A stretch of DNA of 64,000 bases from Helicobacter_D sp964464895 (GCA_964464895.1 CAYXGY010000001.1:124001-188000), one strand, 5' to 3'. Shown: positions 44,584-54,289, numbered from the stretch's first letter. Numbers and translations: made by a program. Notes: generated from the sequence alone by a model not told the origin.

Positions 44584-44822
44584 GAGAGAAAAAAGAAAAG
44601 ACGCAACAAATATCTAAGAGCCAAGAAATTGGTTTTGAAGATTATCTTGGTATAATTTCGCAATGTTTAGAAAAATTAGAGGAGGAAAATCTCACGCTTA
44701 ATGAGGGGCTGGCACTCTATAAAGAGGGTATGGAAAACTTACAGAAAGCGCAAAAGCTTTTAGAGAATGCGCAATTGCAATGCGAGGAGCTTAAAATGCA
44801 ATACAAAAAGGAAAACCAATGA
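44580..44822 (+). CDS. xseB: Exodeoxyribonuclease VII small subunit
   Basis: XseB binds in several copies to XseA to form exonuclease VII, which degrades single-stranded DNA. The 80-residue protein contains GFEDYLGIISQCLEKLEEEN and LTLNEGLALYKEGMENLQKA, the two conserved helices. The ATG at 44580 overlaps the upstream stop (ATGA); an upstream in-frame ATG would add unrelated residues. The stop overlaps the next gene by four bases. Confidence 0.9.
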   Translation: MREKKEKTQQISKSQEIGFEDYLGIISQCLEKLEEENLTLNEGLALYKEGMENLQKAQKLLENAQLQCEELKMQYKKENQ

Positions 44823-45604
44823 AAATCGCTGCTTTACAACTCTCAAATACCAAGAGTCAAGACGAAATAGAATCTTATCTTAAAACCGCGGTGGAAGCAA
44901 AGGCTAAAGTCATTCTTTTTGGAGAATATTTACTTAATCCATTTTTCAAAAATTTGGAATCTAAAAGTAATAAAAAAACACAATGGCTAGCGCAAATCAA
45001 TCAAGAAAACGAAAATCTATTACAACTTTCTGTCAAATATGGAATCATTATTGTAACGCCCATAATAGAAGTTGTTTCTCGCAAACTCTATAAAACAATC
45101 TTGATTATTAATAAAGGCAAAGCAATCCATTATAGGGCACAGAAGCTTATGCCTTATGAGCATTGGAATGAAGCGAAATTTTTTGCTAACACTTCGCCAA
45201 AGATTCTTAGAACTCCTCCGACTTTTAATGTGGGAGGGATTAAGTTTTCTGTACTTTTTGGTTATGAATTGCATTTTGACGAATTTTGGCTGAAGTTTAA
45301 AAACGAGAAAGTGGATTGCGTATTATTGCCGAGTGCTTCTACTTTTGATTCTTCTTTGCGTTGGCGTAGCATTATCAAAATGCGGGCATTTTTGAATAGC
45401 TGCTATGTTTTGCGTGCAAATAGAATCGGACAATATGAGGATATGCCAACAAAAACTCTGTGGAATTTTTATGGAGATTCTCTCTTTGTTTGTCCCAATG
45501 GCGAGGTAATAGATTGTCTAGGAGACCGCGAGGAATTATTGATTGCCGAAGTGGATAAAAAATACTTAAAAGAAATCAAAGAATGTTGGAGATTCCGTCC
45601 TTAA
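44819..45604 (+). CDS. Nitrilase-superfamily protein lacking the catalytic cysteine
   Basis: The 261-residue protein has the carbon-nitrogen hydrolase fold. Glu36 (LFGEYLLNP) and Lys109 (YRAQKLMPYEHW) of the Glu-Lys-Cys triad are present. The third motif reads FSVLFGYELHFDEFW, so Gly148 stands where the nucleophilic Cys is expected (usual pattern xxICYExxFPE). Hydrolase activity by the normal mechanism is therefore unlikely; a binding or regulatory role is possible. It overlaps xseB by four bases, an adjacency I recall in H. pylori. Confidence 0.82.
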   Translation: MKIAALQLSNTKSQDEIESYLKTAVEAKAKVILFGEYLLNPFFKNLESKSNKKTQWLAQINQENENLLQLSVKYGIIIVTPIIEVVSRKLYKTILIINKGKAIHYRAQKLMPYEHWNEAKFFANTSPKILRTPPTFNVGGIKFSVLFGYELHFDEFWLKFKNEKVDCVLLPSASTFDSSLRWRSIIKMRAFLNSCYVLRANRIGQYEDMPTKTLWNFYGDSLFVCPNGEVIDCLGDREELLIAEVDKKYLKEIKECWRFRP

Positions 45605-45692
45605 AGGCTAGTTTTAGGAGTTTTTCGGATTCCATAAATCAGATTCTATAAAAGAATCGGAATTTGTTAAGTTTAAATTTATTAATTTTAGA

Positions 45693-45698
45693 TATAAT
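45693..45698 (+). promoter_or_regulatory. TATAAT -10 box upstream of rpoD
   Basis: A perfect TATAAT lies 60 bases before the rpoD start in an AT-rich stretch, after the end of the nitrilase-like gene. It would give rpoD its own housekeeping promoter. Confidence 0.6.
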
Positions 45699-45757
45699 CA
45701 AAAATTTTCCTTTTAGCTTAAAAATAGTTTAAGCTCTATCTACTTTTGGAGTTGTCT

Positions 45758-47611
45758 ATGTCCGCAAAAAATGTTAATCAACAACTAGATGAATTGTTTC
45801 AAAACGAATCCAAATATGTTTCTTATGAAAAAGTTGCACAGGTTTTGGGCAAACTCCCTACCGCTGCGCAGGCTAAAAGAGTAAGTGAGCTTGCAAAAAA
45901 ATATAAAAGAAAATTAATGTCTGCCTCTGAAGTCGCAAAGATTCTTAATCAAGACGAAGCGAGGAAGATAAAAGAAGATAAAAAACGTCTTTTAGACGAG
46001 GAGCTAGAAGATGAATTTGACTTTATGAAAGAGCGTGAATTACTTGAATGGAGTCGTAGTGATAGCCCGGTGAGAATGTATCTGCGAGAAATGGGGCAGA
46101 TTCCACTTTTGACGCGTGAAGATGAAGTAGAGCTTAGTAAAAACATTGAATTGGGCGAGAATATTATTTTAGATGCGATTTGCTCTGTGCCTTATTTGAT
46201 TGATTTTATTTTGGATTATAAAGAAGCCTTGATTAATCGTGAAAGACGCGTGAAGGAACTCTTTAAAAGCTTTGATGATGAGGAAGAAGAGGGCGAGGAA
46301 GAAGAGGAAGAGGAGAATGAAGAAAACGAAAGCGAAGAGAGTGAGGAATCCAAAAAGCCCATTAGTAAAAAAGACCAAAAACGTGTAGAAAAAGTGCTAA
46401 TAAGCTTCAAAGCATTAGAAAAAGCCAAAAAAGATTGGCTAAAAACTTGGGAAAAAGAGAAAGACAATGAAAATTGTGAGGATATGCTCTATTTGCTCAC
46501 TCTAGCACACAAAAAACAGCTTTTGAAAGAAAAATTATTAGACTTGGGACCCACAAGCAAATTGATTAACGAGCTTGTCAAGGCAATGGAAAATACAATT
46601 AAAAGTGATGAGGGATTTGAGAAAGAATTAAAACGTTTAGAATATCGTTTGCCTCTATTCAATGATATTTTATTGGCAAATCATAAAAAGATTTTGGACA
46701 ATATCACGGAAATGAGCAAGGCAGATATTACTTCTGCTGTGCCAGAAGCGACAATGGTTTCTACTTATATGGAAATCAAAAAACTATTCCAAACCAAAGC
46801 CGCAAGTGAGGGAAGTTTTGATTTAGAGCCAGAGAAATTAAAGCAAATTTTAGAGCAGATTAAAAGAGGGAAAGACATTGCCGATAAAGCAAAAACTAAA
46901 ATGGCAAAATCCAATTTGCGCCTCGTTGTCAGTATTGCCAAACGTTATACGAATCGTGGATTGCCTTTTTTGGATTTGATTCAAGAGGGTAATATCGGAT
47001 TGATGAAAGCCGTAGATAAGTTTGAGTATAAAAAAGGCTATAAATTCTCTACTTATGCGACTTGGTGGATTCGTCAAGCAATTTCTCGTGCAATCGCAGA
47101 CCAAGCACGCACGATTCGGATTCCAATTCATATGATTGAGACGATTAATCGTATCAATAAAATTATGCGCAAATTTTTGCAAGAAGAGGGCAAAGAGCCG
47201 GATTTGGAGAAAATCGCAGAGGGCGTGGGATTGCCTGTGGATAAGGTAAAAAATGTTATCAAAATCACAAAAGAACCTATCAGCTTGGAAGCACCTATTG
47301 GCAATGGGGAAGATGGAAAATTCGGAGACTTTGTAGAGGATAAAACCTCTATTGGACCAATGGACCATATTTTGAAAGAGGATTTGAAAAGTCAAATTGA
47401 TGATGTATTAGACCAACTTAATGAACGTGAAAAAGCCGTGATTCGTATGCGTTTTGGATTGCTTGATGATGAATCGGATAGGACTTTAGAGGAGATTGGC
47501 AAGGAACTTAATGTAACGCGCGAGCGTGTGCGACAAATAGAATCTAGTGCGATTAAAAAACTCAAACACCCGAAAGTAGGACGCAAGCTTAAAAATTATA
47601 TTGAGGAGTAG
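45758..47611 (+). CDS. rpoD: RNA polymerase primary sigma factor RpoD
   Basis: RpoD directs RNA polymerase to housekeeping promoters. Region 1.2 (SPVRMYLREMGQIPLLTRED), region 2 (NLRLVVSIAKRYTNRGLPFL, then YKFSTYATWWIRQAISRAIA) and region 4 (TLEEIGKELNVTRERVRQIE) are clear. A very acidic low-complexity stretch (Glu, Asp, Asn and Ser from about residue 172 to 205, ahead of KKPISKKDQKR) lies in the non-conserved region between 1.2 and 2. The ATG at 45758 gives 617 residues. Its last codons (KNYIEE-stop) recur after the following eptA-like gene. Confidence 0.95.
   Translation: MSAKNVNQQLDELFQNESKYVSYEKVAQVLGKLPTAAQAKRVSELAKKYKRKLMSASEVAKILNQDEARKIKEDKKRLLDEELEDEFDFMKERELLEWSRSDSPVRMYLREMGQIPLLTREDEVELSKNIELGENIILDAICSVPYLIDFILDYKEALINRERRVKELFKSFDDEEEEGEEEEEEENEENESEESEESKKPISKKDQKRVEKVLISFKALEKAKKDWLKTWEKEKDNENCEDMLYLLTLAHKKQLLKEKLLDLGPTSKLINELVKAMENTIKSDEGFEKELKRLEYRLPLFNDILLANHKKILDNITEMSKADITSAVPEATMVSTYMEIKKLFQTKAASEGSFDLEPEKLKQILEQIKRGKDIADKAKTKMAKSNLRLVVSIAKRYTNRGLPFLDLIQEGNIGLMKAVDKFEYKKGYKFSTYATWWIRQAISRAIADQARTIRIPIHMIETINRINKIMRKFLQEEGKEPDLEKIAEGVGLPVDKVKNVIKITKEPISLEAPIGNGEDGKFGDFVEDKTSIGPMDHILKEDLKSQIDDVLDQLNEREKAVIRMRFGLLDDESDRTLEEIGKELNVTRERVRQIESSAIKKLKHPKVGRKLKNYIEE
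47591..47607 (+). repeat. Direct repeat, copy 1 (rpoD 3' end)
   Basis: AAAAATTATATTGAGGA is identical to 50091-50107. The two copies bracket the eptA-like gene exactly. The match extends imperfectly on both sides (GCAAGC upstream). Confidence 0.88.
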
Positions 47612-47616
47612 GCTTA

Positions 47617-50082
47617 ATGAGATTCCTTTCACTCTCTAATGTATTAGCGTTTTGTCCTTCAATCGGAGATGTGCTAAACAGACGCTTTTGGTATGTTGTT
47701 TGTATCAATGCATTCCTTTATGCTATGGATTTATTGTTTTTAGAGGGGGGGGGGGGTACACACCACTCTATTAGCTACTATATCTTTAAAAATATCCTTG
47801 AAAATGGCTTGTTATGTTTCTGTGTATTTTATATTTGTCAGCTTTTTCCTTTTGGTATTTTTTTGGAGTATTTTCTCGCTTTTTTGTTTTTTCTCATAGG
47901 CTTGGTTGATATTTTTTTATTCCTTAGCTTTTCTTCTTTTTTAAATTCCATCTTTTTTACCACGGTTCTTTCTAGCAATTTTTCTGAAGCAAGAGAGTTT
48001 TTTTCTTTTTATGTTCTGACGCCCAAAACTCTGCTTTTTCTTGGTGGATTTGTTCTTTTAAGCTTTGTCTTTTTGTATCCGCGATACAAAATACGCATTG
48101 GGAAATTCCATATCGCACCCAATATCTATCGCATTCTAGGGCTTATCGTACTGCTCGTTTCTTTTTTGTTGCTCGTCCCTAGGGTATCAAAGGCAAATTG
48201 GCTAGAGAGTAGAAGTGCATTAGTGCGTTATTGTTTGGTTGTGAGCGACTCTATTGCAGAGAATAATAACTACATTGCTCAATATAAAACCTTGATGCAA
48301 ACTTTAGATGAAAATCTCTCTAAAAGGTCTGATGAGATTCTAAGCAATACGCTTCATCTTCCTACTGTTGTGCTTATCATTGGAGAATCTACCCAACGCA
48401 ACTATATGTCACTTTATGGCTATGGTTTGCCAACTACTCCTAAGCTTGATACGCTTTTGCAAAGTGGTAATCTTATTGCGTTTAGTAATGTCATATCTCC
48501 TCATTCGCATACGAATAATTCTTTGCAAAAAATGCTTACTTTTAGTAACTATGAAAATACACAGATTCCGTGGTTTATGCAGCAAAATTTCATTGATATT
48601 TTAAATCTTGCAGGATATAAAACCCATTGGCTAAGCAATCAAGAAGCCATTTCTATTTGGGGGAATATCCCTGAAGCCTTATCACGAAGGGCACAAAATA
48701 CACGCTTTAGCTCTTTTAAGACTGGTAATGACGACAAGATGTTTTTTGATGACATCTTGCTTCCTATGTTAGAGGAGACTCTAGCATCTGCGAATTCGAC
48801 GGAGAAACAATTTTATGTCTTACATTTAATGGGTTCGCATATAAGCTATAAAAACCGCTATCCTAAGTCATTTGCGCATTTCTCTCCACAGGATTTGAGG
48901 CAGAATGGGCTAGATATTCTTACCGCCGAGACAAATCTCAATCAATCCCAGCTTGAAACCAAAGCTCACTATTGCAACGCAATTTTTTATAATGATGAAG
49001 TCGTAAGCTCTATTATAGAATCTTTTGCCGATAAAGAGGCTTTGGTGATTTACCTAAGCGACCACGGCGATGAAGTATATGACTTCCGCGATTTTGTCGG
49101 ACACACTGAGACAATGGGTTCGCGCTTTATGGTAGAGATACCTTTTATGGTTTATATGAGCGAGAGTTTCAAGCAAAAATATCCCGATATTTTCACAAAA
49201 GTGCAACAAGCAAAAGATAAACCTTTTATGAATGATGACTTTATTCACTCCTTTCTTGATTTACTTGGCATTGTAAGCAAAGATTATGAATCCTCAAGGT
49301 CGATTTTCTCTCCAAACTACAATGAAAAACGGATAAGAATCTTTAGCGGATTGGATTATGACAAGGATATGTTGTCAAAGCAAGAGTTTGTTCCCTCACG
49401 GCTATGGCTTCATCGTGTTGATGAAGTGGCAAAGTTTGAGGATTTCAAAGAAAAATATCGTGGTTTTGAAATTGATGTACATTTTTTATTAAACCCTAAT
49501 CCATATTTTGATGTTGGACACGATGGAGCGGATTCAAGCATAGGGTTAAATCTTGCAGATATGTTTTCTCGTGTACAAAAACAGAATATGGAGCATTTAA
49601 CGGGAGATAAGATTCAACTTTGGATTGATTTTAAGAATCTAAGTGAAGAAAACAAGCAAGCTGCTCTTTTGGAATTGCAACGTCTTTGCTTAACTTATGA
49701 AATCTCACCTTCAAATCTTATCATTGAAAGCCGAAATTACAAATCTCTTGATATTTTTAAACAATCAGGATTTTTTACAAGTTACTATGTGCCCTATTAT
49801 AAGACTGAATATTTAGAATCCCACGCCCAAGCAATCCGTGATGAAATCAATACAATTATTGAAAGTGGTAATGTGAGTGCCTTGAGTTTTCCATTGAATT
49901 TATATGATTTTATTGTAGATTCGCGTTTTGGATATTATGAAAATGAAAAATGGCGAGATATGCCCTTACTTACTTGGAATGAGGAAGCAAATTGGAAAAC
50001 AAATATGCAAACAAAAGCTTTTTCCAATCCTCAAATAAAAGTTATTCTTGTGGGAGAGAAAGGAAGCAAGGTATATAGGTGA
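47617..50082 (+). CDS. EptA-like phosphoethanolamine transferase fused to a phosphodiesterase-like domain, phase-variable
   Basis: The N-terminal about 200 residues hold five hydrophobic segments. The following sulfatase-fold domain has the nucleophile in VLIIGESTQRNYMSLYGYG (Thr259) and metal-site YLSDHGDEVYD (Asp482, His483), with SRFMVEIPFMVYMS between. This is the layout of enzymes that put phosphoethanolamine on lipid A or core sugars. The family usually ends near residue 550. Here about 240 more residues follow with FEIDVHFLLNPNPYFDVGHD and LWIDFKNLSEE, which resemble a GDPD/PLC-like TIM barrel. A G12 tract at codons 43-47 puts the gene in frame (ON) in this sequence. The gene is inserted between rpoD and a copy of the rpoD tail. 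Confidence 0.85.
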   Translation: MRFLSLSNVLAFCPSIGDVLNRRFWYVVCINAFLYAMDLLFLEGGGGTHHSISYYIFKNILENGLLCFCVFYICQLFPFGIFLEYFLAFLFFLIGLVDIFLFLSFSSFLNSIFFTTVLSSNFSEAREFFSFYVLTPKTLLFLGGFVLLSFVFLYPRYKIRIGKFHIAPNIYRILGLIVLLVSFLLLVPRVSKANWLESRSALVRYCLVVSDSIAENNNYIAQYKTLMQTLDENLSKRSDEILSNTLHLPTVVLIIGESTQRNYMSLYGYGLPTTPKLDTLLQSGNLIAFSNVISPHSHTNNSLQKMLTFSNYENTQIPWFMQQNFIDILNLAGYKTHWLSNQEAISIWGNIPEALSRRAQNTRFSSFKTGNDDKMFFDDILLPMLEETLASANSTEKQFYVLHLMGSHISYKNRYPKSFAHFSPQDLRQNGLDILTAETNLNQSQLETKAHYCNAIFYNDEVVSSIIESFADKEALVIYLSDHGDEVYDFRDFVGHTETMGSRFMVEIPFMVYMSESFKQKYPDIFTKVQQAKDKPFMNDDFIHSFLDLLGIVSKDYESSRSIFSPNYNEKRIRIFSGLDYDKDMLSKQEFVPSRLWLHRVDEVAKFEDFKEKYRGFEIDVHFLLNPNPYFDVGHDGADSSIGLNLADMFSRVQKQNMEHLTGDKIQLWIDFKNLSEENKQAALLELQRLCLTYEISPSNLIIESRNYKSLDIFKQSGFFTSYYVPYYKTEYLESHAQAIRDEINTIIESGNVSALSFPLNLYDFIVDSRFGYYENEKWRDMPLLTWNEEANWKTNMQTKAFSNPQIKVILVGEKGSKVYR
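47745..47756 (+). repeat. Poly-G tract (G12) near the start of the eptA-like gene
   Basis: Twelve G residues encode the Gly run after Glu43. Loss of one G gives a premature stop about 60 codons downstream; gain of one G gives a TAG after six codons. The tract therefore acts as an on/off switch, and the sequenced state is ON. Confidence 0.93.
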
Positions 50083-50111
50083 GCAAGCAGAAAAATTATA
50101 TTGAGGAATAA
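50082..50111 (+). pseudogene. Remnant copy of the rpoD 3' end
   Basis: The bases after the eptA-like stop read SKQKNYIEE and a TAA, against RKLKNYIEE and a TAG at the end of rpoD. Only this short tail is present, with no upstream rpoD sequence. It marks the right edge of the segment inserted behind rpoD. Confidence 0.75.
50091..50107 (+). repeat. Direct repeat, copy 2 (after eptA-like gene)
   Basis: Identical 17 bases to 47591-47607. Its neighbours differ (GAATAA here, GAGTAG in rpoD), so the copies are related but have diverged at the edges. Confidence 0.88.
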
Positions 50112-50182
50112 TCGTTTTTTCATTAAAGCAATAAAATAATACAATTCCTTAAGATTTATTGGATAATTATCAAGGAGCTATT

Positions 50183-53100
50183 GTGAAAGTCTTAGGATTT
50201 GATATAGGAATCACGAGCGTTGGTTGGGCTTATATTGAAGATGATGTGCTTAAAGGTTGCGGCGTTAGAATCTTTACCAAGGCAGAGAATCCAAAAAGTG
50301 GCGATTCGCTTGCTGCTCCACGTAGAGACGCGGAGCGCAAGGAGGAGGCTGGCGCGCAGAAAGACGAGGCTGTATGCGTTAAAAAGGCTGATTTGCAAAG
50401 AGTTTGGTTTGAAGCTTGGCGATTACCTTGCACACGATGGCGAGCTGCCAAAGGCTTATGAGACAAGCAAAGAGACCAAAAATCCTTATGAGCTCCGCGC
50501 TCTGGTGCTTGAACAAAGGCTCGATTCTAAAGATTTGGCACGAGTGATTTTGCATATTGCCAAACATCGGGGGTATGGGAATAAGCATGTAAAAGATGCA
50601 GATGATGATGAAAGTGGCAAAGTCAAGAAGGCAATTAAGGAGAATGAGAAAATATTGCTTGAAAAGAAGTATCAGAGTGCGGGGCAATATCTTTATGAAG
50701 AATTTTTTGAAAAGCCACGTGATTTTGCGATTGAGCCAAAGTCTTTGAACAACACGCATGGCACGCAAGAATTTAGAAATGTTAGAAACAAGGCAGAATC
50801 GTATGCGCGTTGTTTAAGTCAGAGTGAATTGCAAAAAGAGTTAAGATTGATTTTTGTTAAGCAACGTGATTTTGGTTTTAAGTTTAGCGATAGGAAATAT
50901 AAAATTTTCGATGAAAATGGCAAAATAAAAGAGTTAGATTTTGAATCCGCGATTATGGAAACAGCCTTTTTGCAACGTCCGCTTAAAAGCTTTGAGGATA
51001 AAGTTGGCGAATGCACGTTTTTTGAAGGTGAAAAACGTGCCGCCAAAGATTCTTTAAGCGCAATGGAGTTTGTCGCGCTTACAAGAATCATCAATATTTT
51101 AGCGAATATCACCAAACGCAGCGGCGAAGTGTATCATGCTAACCAAGTACGTGAGATTCTCGATGTGGTATTAGAAAAAGGCGAAATCAGCTACAAAAAA
51201 TTACGTAAAATAATTAACCTTGATGACAGAATCCAATTTCCAAAAGATTCCAAGCTTGATTATGCTAAAAAAGACGCCGAAAATGTAAAGGTTATAGAAT
51301 TTAAAAAATTAAAAAGCTTTAAAAAGGCTTTTGGCGACAAGGGTTTTGAAGGGTTTGATAGAGGCGAGCTCGATAGGATTGCAAATGCTATTGCGCTAAC
51401 GAAAAGCAAAGCAGAGCTAAAAGACAAATTAAAAGATTATTCAAACTTAAGTGAAAAGCAAAGAGAGAATCTAAGCGAATTGAATTTTGATAAATTTATT
51501 GATTTGAGCCTCAAGGCATTGGGGCAGATTTTGCCTTTTATGCGTGGAGATAAAACGGGTGAGTGTTTGCGTTATGATGAGGCAGTTAAGAAAGCGGGAT
51601 TGCAAGAGTATAAAAAACATCAACAAAAGGATAATATTCTCTCGCCACTCAAAGAGTATGAACCATACCTTGCAAATCTTGTTGTCGCAAGGGCTTTGAG
51701 CGAGTATCGCAAGGTGTGCAATGCGTTGCTTAGAAAATATGGAAAGGTGCATAAGATTCATATCGAGCTGACACGCGAGGCAAAATTGAGCGCAAAAGAA
51801 AGACAAGAAGTCATTAAGGAACAAGGCAAGCGATTTAGGGCGAATGAAGAGGCAAGAAAAAGATGTGAAGATTTTGGATTAGTTTCAGATAGAATCAATA
51901 TCCTCAAACTCAAACTTTGGCAGGAGCAGGGCGAATTTTGTGCTTATAGTGGAGAAAAAATCACGCGAGAACATTTAAAAGATTCCGCAATGCTACAAAT
52001 TGACCATATCTACCCCTATTCACGCAGCTTTGATGATAGCCAAAATAATAAAGTGCTTGTTTTTGCCAAAGAAAATCAGAATAAGGGCAACAGAACACCC
52101 TTTGAGGCTTTTGGCGCAGATAAAGAAAAATGGGATAAGATTCTTAGTTTTGCAACCAAGCTCCCTAAGCCCAAGTATTGTAGAATCTCCAATACGCAAT
52201 TTAAAGATAAAGAGCAAGGATTCCTTGCGCGAAATCTGAATGATACAAGTTATATTGCAAGGTTGGCAAGTCAATGGACAAAAGATTGTTTAGAGTTTTT
52301 GCCTCTAAGTGAAGATGAAGTAATGGTTGCGGGAGAAAAGGGCAGCAAGGTACATGTGGAAGTGATGAATGGGAGCTTGACAGCGACACTTAGGCATTAT
52401 TGGGGGCTTGGAGACAAGAATCGCGACAACCACCTACACCACGCATTCGATGCGGTGATTATTGGTTTTACAAATACTGACGTCATCAACGCATTTTCAG
52501 ATTTTAGAAAGCTTCAAGAGCAAAATAAGGCGAAATTCTATGCTAAACAGATTACAGAATCAGAATATAAGGATAAAAGGGCATTTTTTGAACCTTGCAA
52601 AAACTTTAGGCAAATAGTGCGAGAAAAAGTGGATTCTATCTTTGTTTCCAAGCCCCCACGTAAAAAGGCAAGAGGGGCATTGCATGAAGAAACGTTCTAT
52701 TCTTTTGATGATAAAAAGCTGCACAAAGAATATGGCGGGCAAGAGGGAATACAAAAGGCATTAGAGCTTGGCAAGATTCGCCAAATTGGCACAAAGATTG
52801 TGAGCAATGGCGCAATGGTACGTGTGGATATTTTCAGGCACAAGCAAAGTCGTAAATTCTATGGCGTGCCCATTTATACAATGGACTTTGCGCTTGGAAT
52901 CTTGCCCAACAAGGCGGTTGTGAGTGGAAAAGATAAACAGGGGGTTATTAAAGATTGGTTAGAGATGGGTTCTGGCTATGAATTTTGCTTTAGCCTCTTT
53001 AAGGACGATTTGATTTTGGTGCAGAAGAAAGAAATGGGAAAAGCGGAGTTGTGTTATTTTGTAAGTTTTGGTGTGGCAACTGCAAGTATTCAAGTAGAAA

Positions 53101-53321
53101 AACACAATAATAAATTTGAGGATTTGAGTGAAAATGAAAAACTGCTCTATTCTAATGCAACGCCAAAAGAAGTGGTAGGTAAAAGCATAGGAATCCAAAA
53201 TCTCAAAGTCTTTGAAAAATATCAAGTCTCACCACTTGGTAATGATGAAATTCAAAAGGCAGAATCTATGCCGCGTCAAGCCATTTCTTTGAAATCTAGC
53301 CCTAAAGGTAAGAAGAAGTAA
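50183..53321 (+). pseudogene. cas9: Type II-C cas9, frameshifted near the 5' end
   Basis: Cas9 is the crRNA/tracrRNA-guided DNA endonuclease. The first frame from the GTG at 50183 (AAGGAG upstream) reads VKVLGFDIGITSVGWAYIED, the RuvC-I motif with Asp7, to SLAAPRRDA. The rest is in the +1 frame: RSARRRLARRKTRLYALKR (arginine-rich bridge helix), RuvC-II HIELTREA, the HNH motif LQIDHIYPYSRSFD with NNKVL, and RuvC-III HHAFDAVIIGF. Adding CG at about 50332 (GACGCG to GACGCGCG) restores DARSARRRLARRK, matching the C. jejuni pattern, and gives about 1046 residues. So either the gene is inactivated by a 2-base deletion or the sequence has an error there. cas1 overlaps its stop. Confidence 0.92.
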
Positions 53322-54289
53322 TGTTTGATTCTGCTTTCCGCACACTTTTTCTAAGCACTCCAGCAAGGCTTAGTATGCTTGATAGACATTTGTGTATTGC
53401 CCAAAAAGACAAAGAAAATGTGAAGATTCCACTCTCTGATATTCTATGCATTATTTTAGAATCCCCGCAAATTACGCTGACAAACGCACTTTTTAATGCA
53501 TTAGCACAATATAAAATCGTTTGTTATACTTGTGATAGCTCTCATTTACCTAGCGGCATATTTATGCCATTTTTGGGACATTTTAAGAGCTTAAGTATTT
53601 TACAAAATCAAATCAAATGCAAAAAACAAACCAAAGCAATACTTTGGCAGCAAATGGTTAAAGCAAAAATAAACAATCAAGTGGCTTTGCTGCAAATGTG
53701 TGGTAAAGCAGAATCCCATCAATTAGAATTTTTAGCGAAGTCTGTCAATCTAGGAGATAGCACAAACAATGAGGCTAAAGCAGCCGCAATCTATTTCAAG
53801 GCACTTTTTGGTGTAGGTTTTAGTCGCAAAATCCAAATTTTTGAAGAGGAAAAAATTGGAACAATAAATGCTGCACTCAATTATGGTTATGCGATTGTAC
53901 GAGGAATCGTTGTAAGAAGTCTTTGTGCAAGCGGGCTTAATCCAGCACTTGGAATCAATCACAAAAATCAATTCAATGCGTTTAATCTCGCTGATGATAT
54001 GATAGAACCTTATCGGATTTTTGTAGATTCTCTTGTAATGCGAATGTATGAAAGTGGAGAATTACAAGAATCCTTAAGCCTAGAAAATCGCGTCCAATTG
54101 GTAGAAATCTTAAATGTGTCAGTGATGATAGAAAATAAACTTTATCCGCTTAGTCGTGCGGTTATAGTGAGTGTGCAAAGTTTGGTGCGTTGCTTTGATG
54201 AAGTAGAGAATCTCAAGCTTAAAACACCTTTCTTTTGCAAGGAGAAATCCAATGGAAGAGAAATTTATGAGGGTGCTAGTGATGTTTGA
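53321..54289 (+). CDS. cas1: CRISPR-associated endonuclease Cas1 (type II)
   Basis: Cas1 with Cas2 inserts new spacers into the array. The 322-residue protein has the family's helical C-terminal domain: catalytic Glu in NNEAKAAAIYFKALFG, the histidine of GINHKNQFNAFNLADDMIEP and the following acidic pair. The start ATG overlaps the cas9 stop by one base and the end overlaps cas2 by 38 bases. It looks intact, in contrast to cas9. Confidence 0.93.
   Translation: MFDSAFRTLFLSTPARLSMLDRHLCIAQKDKENVKIPLSDILCIILESPQITLTNALFNALAQYKIVCYTCDSSHLPSGIFMPFLGHFKSLSILQNQIKCKKQTKAILWQQMVKAKINNQVALLQMCGKAESHQLEFLAKSVNLGDSTNNEAKAAAIYFKALFGVGFSRKIQIFEEEKIGTINAALNYGYAIVRGIVVRSLCASGLNPALGINHKNQFNAFNLADDMIEPYRIFVDSLVMRMYESGELQESLSLENRVQLVEILNVSVMIENKLYPLSRAVIVSVQSLVRCFDEVENLKLKTPFFCKEKSNGREIYEGASDV

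Noticed and set aside
47591..50111. Insertion sequence carrying the eptA-like gene
   Set aside because: No transposase, inverted terminal repeats or short target duplication; the flanking copies are rpoD 3' ends.
50183..53321. A split or programmed-frameshift Cas9
   Set aside because: No slippery heptamer or downstream stimulator is evident at the junction, and a simple 2-base loss in GCGCG restores a normal Cas9.
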